A stretch of DNA of 6,101 nucleotides from Burkholderiaceae bacterium (GTDB lineage Bacteria; Pseudomonadota; Gammaproteobacteria; Burkholderiales; Burkholderiaceae_C), in the NCBI GenBank assembly GCA_031256125.1, contig JAIRRE010000344.1:1-6101 (forward strand). The letters run 5' to 3'. A model generated the notes under the pieces. That model ran no database searches. It saw only the letters and a list, made by a program, of their open reading frames with translations, and was not told where the DNA came from. The translations under genes were made by a program, and so were the position numbers. Below are positions 1 to 5,784 of this stretch, one piece after another (the first letter of the stretch is position 1; the number at the start of each line of letters is the position of its first letter).

Positions 1-330
1 CGCGCCGTAGGCCAGCATCAGGCGGCGGCGCTCGATGCTCATGCTCTCGGGCATTACCAAAATCAGCTTGTAGCCTTTGACAGCGGCCACCAGCGCCAGT
101 CCGACGCCGGTGTTGCCGCTGGTCGGCTCGATGATGGTGCCGCCGGGTTTGATCTGCCCGCGCTTCTCGGCATCCTCGACCATCGCCAGCGCGATACGGT
201 CCTTGATCGAGCCGCCCGGATTGGCGCGCTCGTTCTTGATCCAGACTTGGGCCTGCGGACCAAACAGCCGGTTGATGCGGATATGCGGCGTGCCGCCTAT
301 GGTTTCGAGAATGGTGTGGGCTTTGGTCAT
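1..330 (-). CDS. cysK: Cysteine synthase (O-acetylserine sulfhydrylase), N-terminal part
   Basis: This PLP-dependent cytosolic enzyme makes L-cysteine from O-acetylserine and sulfide, the last step of sulfate assimilation. The gene starts at the ATG complementary to 328-330 and stays open for 110 codons to the window edge, so the C-terminal two thirds are missing. Visible signatures are the N-terminal ILETIGGTP segment, the PLP-lysine motif NPGGSIKDR (Schiff-base lysine at residue 43), the phosphate/substrate loop EPTSGNTG (residues 68-75) and the [10 protein letters not shown] stretch near residue 93. A good Shine-Dalgarno AGGAG (complement of 336-340) lies 5 nt before the ATG and supports this start. 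The membrane-protein gene at 476-2182 lies upstream on the same strand with a 145-bp gap, so cysK may have its own promoter, though I see no convincing one. CysK and CysM are hard to tell apart from the N-terminus. The family call is very safe and the A-type assignment is likely. Residues 15-18 read PHIR, where many homologues have PLVR. Confidence 0.93.
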   Translation of the reverse strand, partial: MTKAHTILETIGGTPHIRINRLFGPQAQVWIKNERANPGGSIKDRIALAMVEDAEKRGQIKPGGTIIEPTSGNTGVGLALVAAVKGYKLILVMPESMSIERRRLMLAYGA

Positions 331-475
331 GGCAGCTCCTGTTGCAAGATGAAAGTCGGAGAGAAGAAGCGCCTTATTGTGGCTGCGGCTTCGGAACGAT
401 TCGGGTATATCCATATGCACCCCACGCGGGGCCGCTGTTAGGTTGACTGGCGCTGTCCGGGGTCAATACCACGCC
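331..475. other. Intergenic region between cysK and the membrane-protein gene
   Basis: This 145-bp gap separates two minus-strand genes. It holds the cysK ribosome binding site (AGGAG, complement of 336-340). It also has a short inverted repeat CCCC-ACGC-GGGG at 420-431 and a TTGAC/GTCAA pair around 444-467. Neither is followed by a T-run on the minus strand, so neither is a convincing intrinsic terminator. No clear -35/-10 pair for cysK was found. Confidence 0.5.
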
Positions 476-2182
476 TCAAGGACGCGGGTTGAGCGTCAGC
501 GCGCAGGCGGGCTGCTGGTCGATCCACCCGGTCAGCGTGACCGGGCCTGCCGGATTCTCCGCCAGCGCCGAAGCTTGAAGGTAACCGCTAAAGCCGCTGT
601 AGCGCCTGGGCCTATCAATCGACTGCACGGTGTCGGGTTGCCGCAGCCTGCCCAGCGCCGCGCCCCGGCCCTGTTGTGCGCCCGAAAGCAGTACCAGCGA
701 TGGCGCTTGCCGCCGCGCCGGGTCGAATAACCAGCCCCGCACCCGCACCGCGTCCGCCACGCCGGGAATCGACTCAATGGCTTGCAGCGCGCCCTCGCAA
801 CGCGCCTGGGGCATCGGCGCGGCCACCGTTTGACCCGACCAATGCCGCAGCGCCAGTTGCATGTCCGGCTCGCCAAACACGGCCAAATGCTCGCGCTTGG
901 CCTGTGCGGCCAGTATGAAGGTGTTCTCGCCGGTGTAGGTCATCCGCTTGAACAGGTCGGTATCCAGATCGCGCACGCCTAGTTGTATCGCCAGCGTGGG
1001 CAGACGCAATTGGATGCGGTAGTCCGGCGGAACGCGCACGCCTTGCAACTGGGCGGGCAGCAGCAGCAGCGGAATCGCGGCATACGCGCCCAGCGCCCAG
1101 CGGCTGAGCACGGCACGCGGCCACAAATACACGGCCAGTAGGAGCAAGGCGGCCCAGGCCATCAGTTGCGATGTTAGATAGCGGGAGGACAGCGCCTGCT
1201 CCACGCCCATGAAGATGCGGTCGCGTGCCGCCCCCAACGCCGCCGCGCCGATATAGGCCAACAACATCAGCAGCGCCACGGCGTAGGGTTGCGGAGAGCG
1301 CTGGCGCAACACGCCCACGGTCATCACCAGCGCCAGCGCGATCCATGCCGCGCCCATTACCATCGCGGGCCAGAAGGCGGCCTGTTGCAGCATGAAGTAC
1401 CACGGGCCGCCTAGAAACAGCAACACATAGCGTGCGAGATCAAGCCAGCGCCCGATGATGGAACTGCCCACGATGGGATGGTAGCTGTGGTAATGGTGGA
1501 AATACAGACCCAGTACCAGCGCCGCCGTTAGCAGCAACACGCCAACATCGCGCCGACGCAGACGCAACAGCAAGGCCTGCACTAACAATAATGGCAACGC
1601 CAGCGTGCCGTTGGCCATCGTGCCGGCGCTCAGCAACCCAGTCAGCCATGCCAGCCAAAAGCTGCGGCGGCAATTTGCTGCCCGCGCATGGGCCAACAGC
1701 GTAAAGGCTAATAGTGGCGTCAGATAAGCCAGAAAGAACTGACTCTGGAACGCCCAAGTGAAGTTCTCACTTTGCACCCACGACGTGGCCAGCACGACCA
1801 GCAACGCCACCAAGACGGTACACGCGCTGCCCGGTGGCAAGCGTTGCGATTGCAGGCGGTGCAGCAGGAACACCCAGCACGCCACAATCAGGAACGGAAA
1901 CACCGTGTTCAAGACGAACAGCAGCGTCATCGAGCCGTGGAAAAAATGCAAATCGCTCCAGAAAATCAACCGTGGCACGATCAGCCGGTGCTCGTTGTGC
2001 TGCTCCCACCAGGCGTGCCAGTCACCCGAACGGGTATAAAACCCTAGATAGGCTTCCCACATGTCCCAATGCGGCACGGCGCTGTGGTGACGCCAGATGC
2101 CCACCGCCATCAATCCCGTAAACAGCAACGCCGCGGCAACGAAATAAAGCCGGATCCAGGGAATGCGGTAAACAACAGGCAT
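476..2182 (-). CDS. Polytopic inner-membrane protein of unknown function, GT-C glycosyltransferase-like
   Basis: I do not recognise a named family. The 568-residue product has about ten or eleven hydrophobic segments (roughly residues 11-29, 83-107, 119-136, 143-164, 187-207, 213-230, 248-268, 272-292, 298-318, 340-354 and 362-378). A soluble domain of about 190 residues follows (380-568). Between the first two membrane segments is a loop of about 50 residues rich in Trp, His and acidic residues, with HWDMWE (38-43) and QHNEHR (61-66). This shape (first loop with Asp/Glu, many membrane spans, soluble C-terminus) resembles GT-C fold lipid-linked sugar transferases, but that is inference. The C-terminal domain contains VRGWLFDP (481-488) and a later GFSGYL stretch (530-535), and reads like a beta-sandwich. 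The ATG at 2182 is chosen because the first membrane helix follows at once; its Shine-Dalgarno is weak. The gene is divergent from rnpB and upstream of cysK. It could instead be an O-antigen or surface-polysaccharide accessory protein. Confidence 0.8.
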   Translation of the reverse strand: MPVVYRIPWIRLYFVAAALLFTGLMAVGIWRHHSAVPHWDMWEAYLGFYTRSGDWHAWWEQHNEHRLIVPRLIFWSDLHFFHGSMTLLFVLNTVFPFLIVACWVFLLHRLQSQRLPPGSACTVLVALLVVLATSWVQSENFTWAFQSQFFLAYLTPLLAFTLLAHARAANCRRSFWLAWLTGLLSAGTMANGTLALPLLLVQALLLRLRRRDVGVLLLTAALVLGLYFHHYHSYHPIVGSSIIGRWLDLARYVLLFLGGPWYFMLQQAAFWPAMVMGAAWIALALVMTVGVLRQRSPQPYAVALLMLLAYIGAAALGAARDRIFMGVEQALSSRYLTSQLMAWAALLLLAVYLWPRAVLSRWALGAYAAIPLLLLPAQLQGVRVPPDYRIQLRLPTLAIQLGVRDLDTDLFKRMTYTGENTFILAAQAKREHLAVFGEPDMQLALRHWSGQTVAAPMPQARCEGALQAIESIPGVADAVRVRGWLFDPARRQAPSLVLLSGAQQGRGAALGRLRQPDTVQSIDRPRRYSGFSGYLQASALAENPAGPVTLTGWIDQQPACALTLNPRP

Positions 2183-2216
2183 AAAGCGTCCCAGGTGGAA
2201 CTAGACAGACCGCCGC

Positions 2217-2222
2217 GATAAT
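2217..2222 (+). promoter_or_regulatory. Candidate -10 element for rnpB
   Basis: GATAAT matches five of six bases of the sigma-70 -10 consensus and ends 9 bases before the expected 5' end of RNase P RNA at 2232. No good -35 hexamer is visible; the best at a usable spacing (around 2195-2201) matches only three of six bases. The element sits in the 49-bp gap between the divergent membrane-protein start and rnpB. Confidence 0.4.
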
Positions 2223-2231
2223 ACCCACCGT

Positions 2232-2568
2232 GAAGCCCGCCAGACCGCCGCTGGCACGGTATCCCGCAAGGGCGTGCTGGAGGAAGGTCCGGACTGCACA
2301 GGGCAGCGCAGGAGCTAACGGCTCTCCGCCGCGAGGCGAGGATTAGAGCAACAGAGACGAGTCTTGTCGGCTTGGCCGACAAGGGTGAAACGGGCAATCT
2401 CTGCGCGCAGCAACACCAAATAGGTTGGCGATGACGCGGCCCGCCGAGCCAACGGGTAGGTGGCAGCGAGCCGGGCGGGCAACCCCCGGCCCAGAGGGAT
2501 GGCGGTCACGGCGCGCAGGCCGCAAGGTTGGCGCACCGCACAGAATCCGGCCTATCGGCGGACTTCAC
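2232..2568 (+). ncRNA. rnpB: RNase P RNA (bacterial type A)
   Basis: This is the catalytic RNA of RNase P, which with the protein RnpA removes 5' leaders from precursor tRNAs. Conserved blocks appear in the right order: GAAGCCCGCC at the 5' end pairing with GGCGGACTTC (2557-2566) as P1; P2 from GACCGCC (2243-2249) with GGCGGTC (2501-2507); the core block GGAGGAAGGTCC (2279-2290); ACAGAGA (2351-2357); a perfect 9-bp P12-like hairpin (2363-2383); AGGGTGAAACGG (2382-2393); ACCAAATAGG (2415-2424); GGGTAGG (2454-2460); and AGAATCCGGCCTATCGG near the 3' end (2542-2558). GCAA tetraloops cap the P3-like and P18-like (2522-2525) hairpins. The length, about 337 nt, is shorter than E. coli (377 nt). The ends are set by P1 and are accurate to a few bases. 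The P4 helix carries a compensated change, described under findings. No strong terminator is visible downstream. Confidence 0.96.
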
Positions 2569-2676
2569 ACTTTTACGGAGTGCCTCGCCCGGTGCATCGG
2601 TGCAATGGGTAGTGGCGGGGTACAACCGCGTTTCCAGCCATAAAATGTATGTTACGGTTTCACATAAGATAAGCGC
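2569..2676. other. Intergenic region between rnpB and ypfJ
   Basis: This 108-bp gap includes a weak hairpin (GCGG 2615-2618 with CCGC 2626-2629, followed by TTT at 2631-2633), a poor candidate for the rnpB terminator. It also has two -10-like hexamers on the plus strand: TAAAAT at 2641-2646 (36 bp before the ypfJ ATG) and TAAGAT at 2665-2670. Neither has a recognisable -35 box. Confidence 0.35.
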
Positions 2677-3558
2677 ATGAGATGGGAAGGTAACCGGGAA
2701 TCGGACAACATCGAAGACCGCCGCGACGATGGTCCCAGCGGCGGGGGTGGCTTTGGCGTTGGCAGGCGTTCGATCGGCATCGGCGCGGTGGTGGTGGCGC
2801 TGATCGGCTGGGGCGTGTTCGGCATCAACCCGATGACCACACTCGGCCTGTTGTCGGGCGGCGCGCCGCAGGTACAGCAGCCGCGCCAAGTTCCGGCGCA
2901 CCAGCCGCCGGCCAATGACCAGGGCGCGGCGTTCGTGGCTACCGTGCTGGCTTCCACTGAGGATGTGTGGGGCCAGATTTTCCAGCAGGCGGGTACGCGC
3001 TACGTGCCGCCCAAGCTGGTGCTCTATCGCGGCGTGACGCCTACCGCCTGCGGCACCGGTCAGGCGGCAATGGGGCCGTTTTACTGCCCCGCCGACCGGA
3101 AGGTGTATCTGGACATGGATTTCTTCGACACCATGAGCCGGCAACTGGGCGCACCGGGCGCGTTTGCCCGCGCTTACGTGGTGGCGCATGAGGTCGGCCA
3201 CCACGTGCAGAATCTGGAAGGCATCAGCGGCAAGGTCGATGCGTTGCGCGAGCGGCTGAGCCAGCAGCAGCAAAACGCCCTGTCGGTACGTGTGGAATTG
3301 CAGGCCGATTGCTACGCCGGCATCTGGGCCAACCATTCGCAGCAAGCCAAGCATTGGCTCGACCAGGGCGACATCGAATCGGCGCTGAACGCCGCCTCGC
3401 AGATCGGCGACGACACCTTGCAGCGCGAGCAGCGCGGCGTGGTACGGCCCGACAGCTTTACGCACGGCTCCAGTGCGCAGCGGGTGCGCTGGTTCACGCA
3501 AGGCTACAAAACCGGCAGCGTGCCGGCGTGCGATACGTTCAGGGCGCAGAGTCTCTAA
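2677..3558 (+). CDS. ypfJ: Neutral zinc metallopeptidase, YpfJ family
   Basis: A 293-residue membrane-anchored predicted zinc protease whose physiological substrate is unknown in the family. The cytoplasmic N-terminus begins MRWEGNRESDNIEDRR, the typical start of YpfJ proteins, which fixes the ATG at 2677. A Gly-rich linker (20-30) leads to one membrane helix at about 33-55, then a Gln/Pro-rich spacer (64-80). The C-terminal domain should face the periplasm and holds the zincin motif HEVGH (171-175; zinc ligands H171 and H175, catalytic E172). A downstream ELQADCYAG segment (207-215) probably supplies the third ligand. Cys125 and Cys137 flank the conserved MGPFYCP stretch. The length fits the family (about 290 residues). 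The Shine-Dalgarno is weak (AAGATAAG, 2666-2673). The gene follows rnpB on the same strand and seems monocistronic, because the region after it is compositionally foreign. A 331-codon antisense ORF at 2506-3501 is only a shadow of this gene. Confidence 0.93.
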   Translation: MRWEGNRESDNIEDRRDDGPSGGGGFGVGRRSIGIGAVVVALIGWGVFGINPMTTLGLLSGGAPQVQQPRQVPAHQPPANDQGAAFVATVLASTEDVWGQIFQQAGTRYVPPKLVLYRGVTPTACGTGQAAMGPFYCPADRKVYLDMDFFDTMSRQLGAPGAFARAYVVAHEVGHHVQNLEGISGKVDALRERLSQQQQNALSVRVELQADCYAGIWANHSQQAKHWLDQGDIESALNAASQIGDDTLQREQRGVVRPDSFTHGSSAQRVRWFTQGYKTGSVPACDTFRAQSL

Positions 3559-3686
3559 AACGACGCCTAACTTGGCAAATGCCGCTGTTGGTGACCTGTT
3601 GCAGGGACAACAGATAGGAAGCTACAGCACGCCCGTTCATTACCGATGCAAGTGGCGAGAAATCGTATTGAATCCGTCTCTACTAT
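3559..3686. other. Non-coding gap after ypfJ, lower G+C, possible gene debris
   Basis: No full gene is present. The frame starting at 3560 is open through this stretch and on to 3790, while the frame of the ORF at 3687 has stops at 3615-3617 and 3669-3671. G+C drops from here to about 4080 compared with the flanking genes. A hairpin at 3596-3613 is listed separately. Confidence 0.4.
3596..3613 (+). terminator. Small hairpin downstream of ypfJ, doubtful terminator
   Basis: CTGTTG (3596-3601) pairs perfectly with CAACAG (3608-3613) around a 6-nt loop. A second CTGTTG copy at 3585-3590 could compete for the same arm. The hairpin lies 37 bp after the ypfJ stop, but no T-run follows, so at best it is a weak or Rho-linked 3' structure. 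Confidence 0.2.
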
Positions 3687-4076
3687 GTGCCGCCAGGGTC
3701 CATCTCGGGCATGTTCGGGAAGGCCGCAGGCGAGCGGTGGCAATCGAGTTGGCTGGATCTGAAGCAGCCCATGAGCTTCAAGCATGGTGAAAGGCTGCGT
3801 TTCCAACTTCGGTTCTACGACGCGGAAAACGCAAAGAACCCAACAACGAATGTCTTGATCAGATTTCTCCCTTCAGGGGCGGAGCCATCATCGCCAGACG
3901 GTATCGAGGGAGGAATCCAAATGGTACCGGACAACGGCATTCTCACGGTCACGCTTGAGCGCGATCATCCCGACGTGCAGCAAATATCTGTACATGGAGG
4001 CAAGGAAGCTTGGAACTATAGGCTCGGCGATAACAATGGGAAGGTGCGGCTGATCAGCGTCAATCGCGTAAAGTAG
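3687..4076 (+). CDS. Hypothetical protein, possibly the 3' fragment of a larger gene
   Basis: I do not recognise this product. From the GTG at 3687 it would be 129 residues; the reading frame is open only from 3672, after a TGA at 3669-3671. No Shine-Dalgarno precedes the GTG, and the internal ATG at 3711 has none either. The sequence is soluble, without a signal peptide or membrane helix. It has alternating hydrophobic runs such as ERLRFQLRFYD, NVLIRFLP, GILTVTLER and KVRLISVNRVK, suggesting a small all-beta fold. The first codons before the GTG read IRLYY, continuing smoothly into VPPGSISGMFG, which hints that the true protein extended further upstream. Sampled lines give about 48-55% G+C, against about 62% in ypfJ and 75% in mlaF. 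It could be a decayed or horizontally acquired gene end, or a short intact gene with poor start signals. Confidence 0.45.
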   Translation: MPPGSISGMFGKAAGERWQSSWLDLKQPMSFKHGERLRFQLRFYDAENAKNPTTNVLIRFLPSGAEPSSPDGIEGGIQMVPDNGILTVTLERDHPDVQQISVHGGKEAWNYRLGDNNGKVRLISVNRVK

Positions 4077-4088
4077 CGGGGTTTGTAT

Positions 4089-4098
4089 GTTGATCAAC
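4089..4098. promoter_or_regulatory. 10-bp perfect palindrome before mlaF
   Basis: GTTGATCAAC ends 4 bp before the mlaF GTG. A palindrome this short is expected several times by chance in 6 kb, so only its position suggests an operator or a start-site structure. The in-frame stop upstream of mlaF (TGA 4091-4093) lies inside it. Confidence 0.15.
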
Positions 4099-4102
4099 TA
4101 CC

Positions 4103-4999
4103 GTGTCTGCCTCTGACGTTACCCTTGACGCCACCGCCCCATTCGCCGCAGCGCCCGATGCGCTGGTGGCGTTGCACGACGTGCGCTTTGGCTATGGCGA
4201 CGGGCGCACGGTGCTCGATGGCATCACGTTGACGGTGCCGCGCGGCAAGGTCACCGCGCTGATGGGCGCTTCGGGCGGCGGCAAAACCACCGTGCTGCGC
4301 CTGATCGGCGGTCAACAGCGGACGCAGGCCGGGCAGGTGCTGTTCGACGGGCAGGACGTGGGCCAGTTGCGCGACGCGGCGCTGTATGCCGCGCGGCGGC
4401 GCATGGGCATGCTGTTCCAGTTCGGCGCGTTGTTTACCGATTTGTCGGTGTACGGCAACGTGGCCTTTCCGTTGCGCGAACACACCGACCTGCCCGAACG
4501 CTTGATTCGTGACATCGTGCTGATGAAGCTCGGCGCGGTGGGGCTGCGCGGCGCGCGCGATTTGATGCCTGCGCAGATTTCCGGCGGCATGGCACGGCGC
4601 GTGGCGCTGGCGCGCGCCATTGCGCTAGACCCCGATCTGGTGATGTACGACGAACCGTTTTCGGGGCTGGACCCGATTTCGCTGGGCACCGCCGCGCGCC
4701 TGATCCGCCGATTGAACGACGCGCTACACCTGACCAGTGTGTTGGTATCGCACGACGTGCCGGCCACCTTCCGCATCGCCGATCAGGTGATTCTGCTGGC
4801 CAACGGCAAGATCGTGGCGCAAGGCACGCCCAACGAGGTGCGCGCCAGCCGCGACCCGCTGGTGCGCCAGTTCATGGGGCTGGATGCCGACGGGCCGGTG
4901 CGGTTCGAGTACCCCGGCCCGACAGTGGAGCAGGATTTCGGCACTGCGCCGCAGCCCAAGCGGGGCGTCGGCGCGCAACCCGAGGAGGCCGCGGCATGA
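4103..4999 (+). CDS. mlaF: Phospholipid ABC transporter ATP-binding protein MlaF
   Basis: This is the cytoplasmic ATPase of the MlaFEDB inner-membrane complex, which drives phospholipid movement between inner and outer membrane and maintains outer-membrane lipid asymmetry. The 298 residues show a complete nucleotide-binding domain: Walker A GASGGGKTT (55-63, lysine 61), Q-loop glutamine 106 in FQFGALF, signature ISGGMARR (159-166), Walker B LVMYDE (179-184, catalytic E184), D-loop SGLDP and H-loop histidine 217 in SHD. The form ISGGMARRVALARA is typical of MlaF/Ttg2A. GTG at 4103 is the most upstream start allowed, as an in-frame TGA lies at 4091-4093. No Shine-Dalgarno is evident, and residues 1-20 are Ala-rich and poorly constrained, so the true start could lie slightly downstream. 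Residues 258-298 extend past the core domain as a Pro/Glu-rich tail; E. coli MlaF has about 269 residues. Its stop overlaps the mlaE start (ATGA). Confidence 0.95.
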   Translation: MSASDVTLDATAPFAAAPDALVALHDVRFGYGDGRTVLDGITLTVPRGKVTALMGASGGGKTTVLRLIGGQQRTQAGQVLFDGQDVGQLRDAALYAARRRMGMLFQFGALFTDLSVYGNVAFPLREHTDLPERLIRDIVLMKLGAVGLRGARDLMPAQISGGMARRVALARAIALDPDLVMYDEPFSGLDPISLGTAARLIRRLNDALHLTSVLVSHDVPATFRIADQVILLANGKIVAQGTPNEVRASRDPLVRQFMGLDADGPVRFEYPGPTVEQDFGTAPQPKRGVGAQPEEAAA

Positions 5000-5772
5000 T
5001 CTGGCGTCCTTCGGACATTGGCTTTTGGCTGCGCCGCACGCTGTCGGACATTGGCAACGCGGCGCGGTTGTTTGTGCGCCTGTTCGCCCTGGCCGGGCCG
5101 ACGCTGGGGCGCTTTTCGCTGGTGCGCGATCAGATTTATTTTTTAGGCAACCGCTCACTGGCGATCATCGCCGTGTCGGGACTGTTTGTCGGCTTCGTGC
5201 TGGGCTTGCAGGGCTACAACATTTTGCAACGCTTTGGCTCCTCCGAAGTGGTGGGCCTGATGGTGGCGCTCTCACTCCTGCGCGAACTGGGGCCTGTGGT
5301 AACGGCGCTGTTGTTCGCCGGGCGCGCGGGCACCTCGCTGACGGCGGAAATCGGGCTGATGAAAGCCGGCGAGCAACTCTCGGCGATGGAGATGATGGCC
5401 GTCGATCCGGTGCGCCGCATTCTGGCCCCGCGCTTTTGGGCCGGCATCATCACGATGCCGCTGCTGGCGGCGGTGTTTAGCGCGGTGGGCATACTGGGTG
5501 GCTGGGTGGTCAGCGTGGTGATGATCGGAATCGACCCGGGAGCGTTCTGGAGCCAGATGCAAAGTGGCGTGGACGTGTGGGGCGATCTGGTCACCGGCAT
5601 CGTCAAAAGCCTGGTCTTCGGCGTGACGGTGACCTTCGTGGCGCTGCTGCAAGGCTGGCGCGCCAAGCCCACCGCCGATGGCGTGGCGCAGGCCACCACG
5701 CGCACGGTGGTCATGGCCTCGCTGCTGACGCTGGGGCTGGATTTTCTGCTCACGGCGCTGATGTTCGGATGA
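4996..5772 (+). CDS. mlaE: Phospholipid ABC transporter permease MlaE
   Basis: This is the integral-membrane permease of the Mla complex; it dimerises and couples MlaF ATP hydrolysis to lipid transfer through MlaD. The 258-residue length is close to the usual 260. An amphipathic N-terminal helix region (about 8-40) precedes membrane segments near 53-72, 86-110, 148-178, 200-220 and 238-257. Hallmarks of the MlaE/YrbE family are RELGPV (96-101), FAGRAG (107-112), AEIGLMKA (117-124) and EQLSAMEMMAVDP (126-138), the cytoplasmic coupling region that contacts MlaF. The C-terminus ends DFLLTALMFG, as in E. coli. The ATG at 4996 overlaps the mlaF stop by 4 nt. A strong GAGGAGG (4982-4988) sits 7 nt upstream inside mlaF, so the genes are cotranscribed and probably translationally coupled. 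Confidence 0.97.
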   Translation: MIWRPSDIGFWLRRTLSDIGNAARLFVRLFALAGPTLGRFSLVRDQIYFLGNRSLAIIAVSGLFVGFVLGLQGYNILQRFGSSEVVGLMVALSLLRELGPVVTALLFAGRAGTSLTAEIGLMKAGEQLSAMEMMAVDPVRRILAPRFWAGIITMPLLAAVFSAVGILGGWVVSVVMIGIDPGAFWSQMQSGVDVWGDLVTGIVKSLVFGVTVTFVALLQGWRAKPTADGVAQATTRTVVMASLLTLGLDFLLTALMFG

Positions 5773-5784
5773 AAGGATTTTGTC

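Noticed and set aside
420..431. CCCC-ACGC-GGGG inverted repeat upstream of cysK
   Set aside because: The 4-bp stem has no T-run and is expected by chance in GC-rich DNA.
774..1403. A minus-strand ORF of 209 codons inside the membrane-protein gene in another frame
   Set aside because: It is Arg/Ala/Gly-rich and fully contained in the 568-codon gene, whose hydrophobic pattern is clearly genuine.
2506..3501. A 331-codon minus-strand ORF antisense to ypfJ and the rnpB 3' end
   Set aside because: It mirrors the codon-biased ypfJ gene, overlaps the RNase P RNA, and its translation is His/Arg/Ala-rich without a family signature; it is a GC-driven shadow ORF.
3565..3571. GCCTAAC after ypfJ, matching the integron attC inverse core RYYYAAC, at the edge of the low-GC island
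   Set aside because: No partner core site GTTRRRY or folded attC arm was found at the other end, and a 7-mer of this degeneracy is expected by chance several times in 6 kb.
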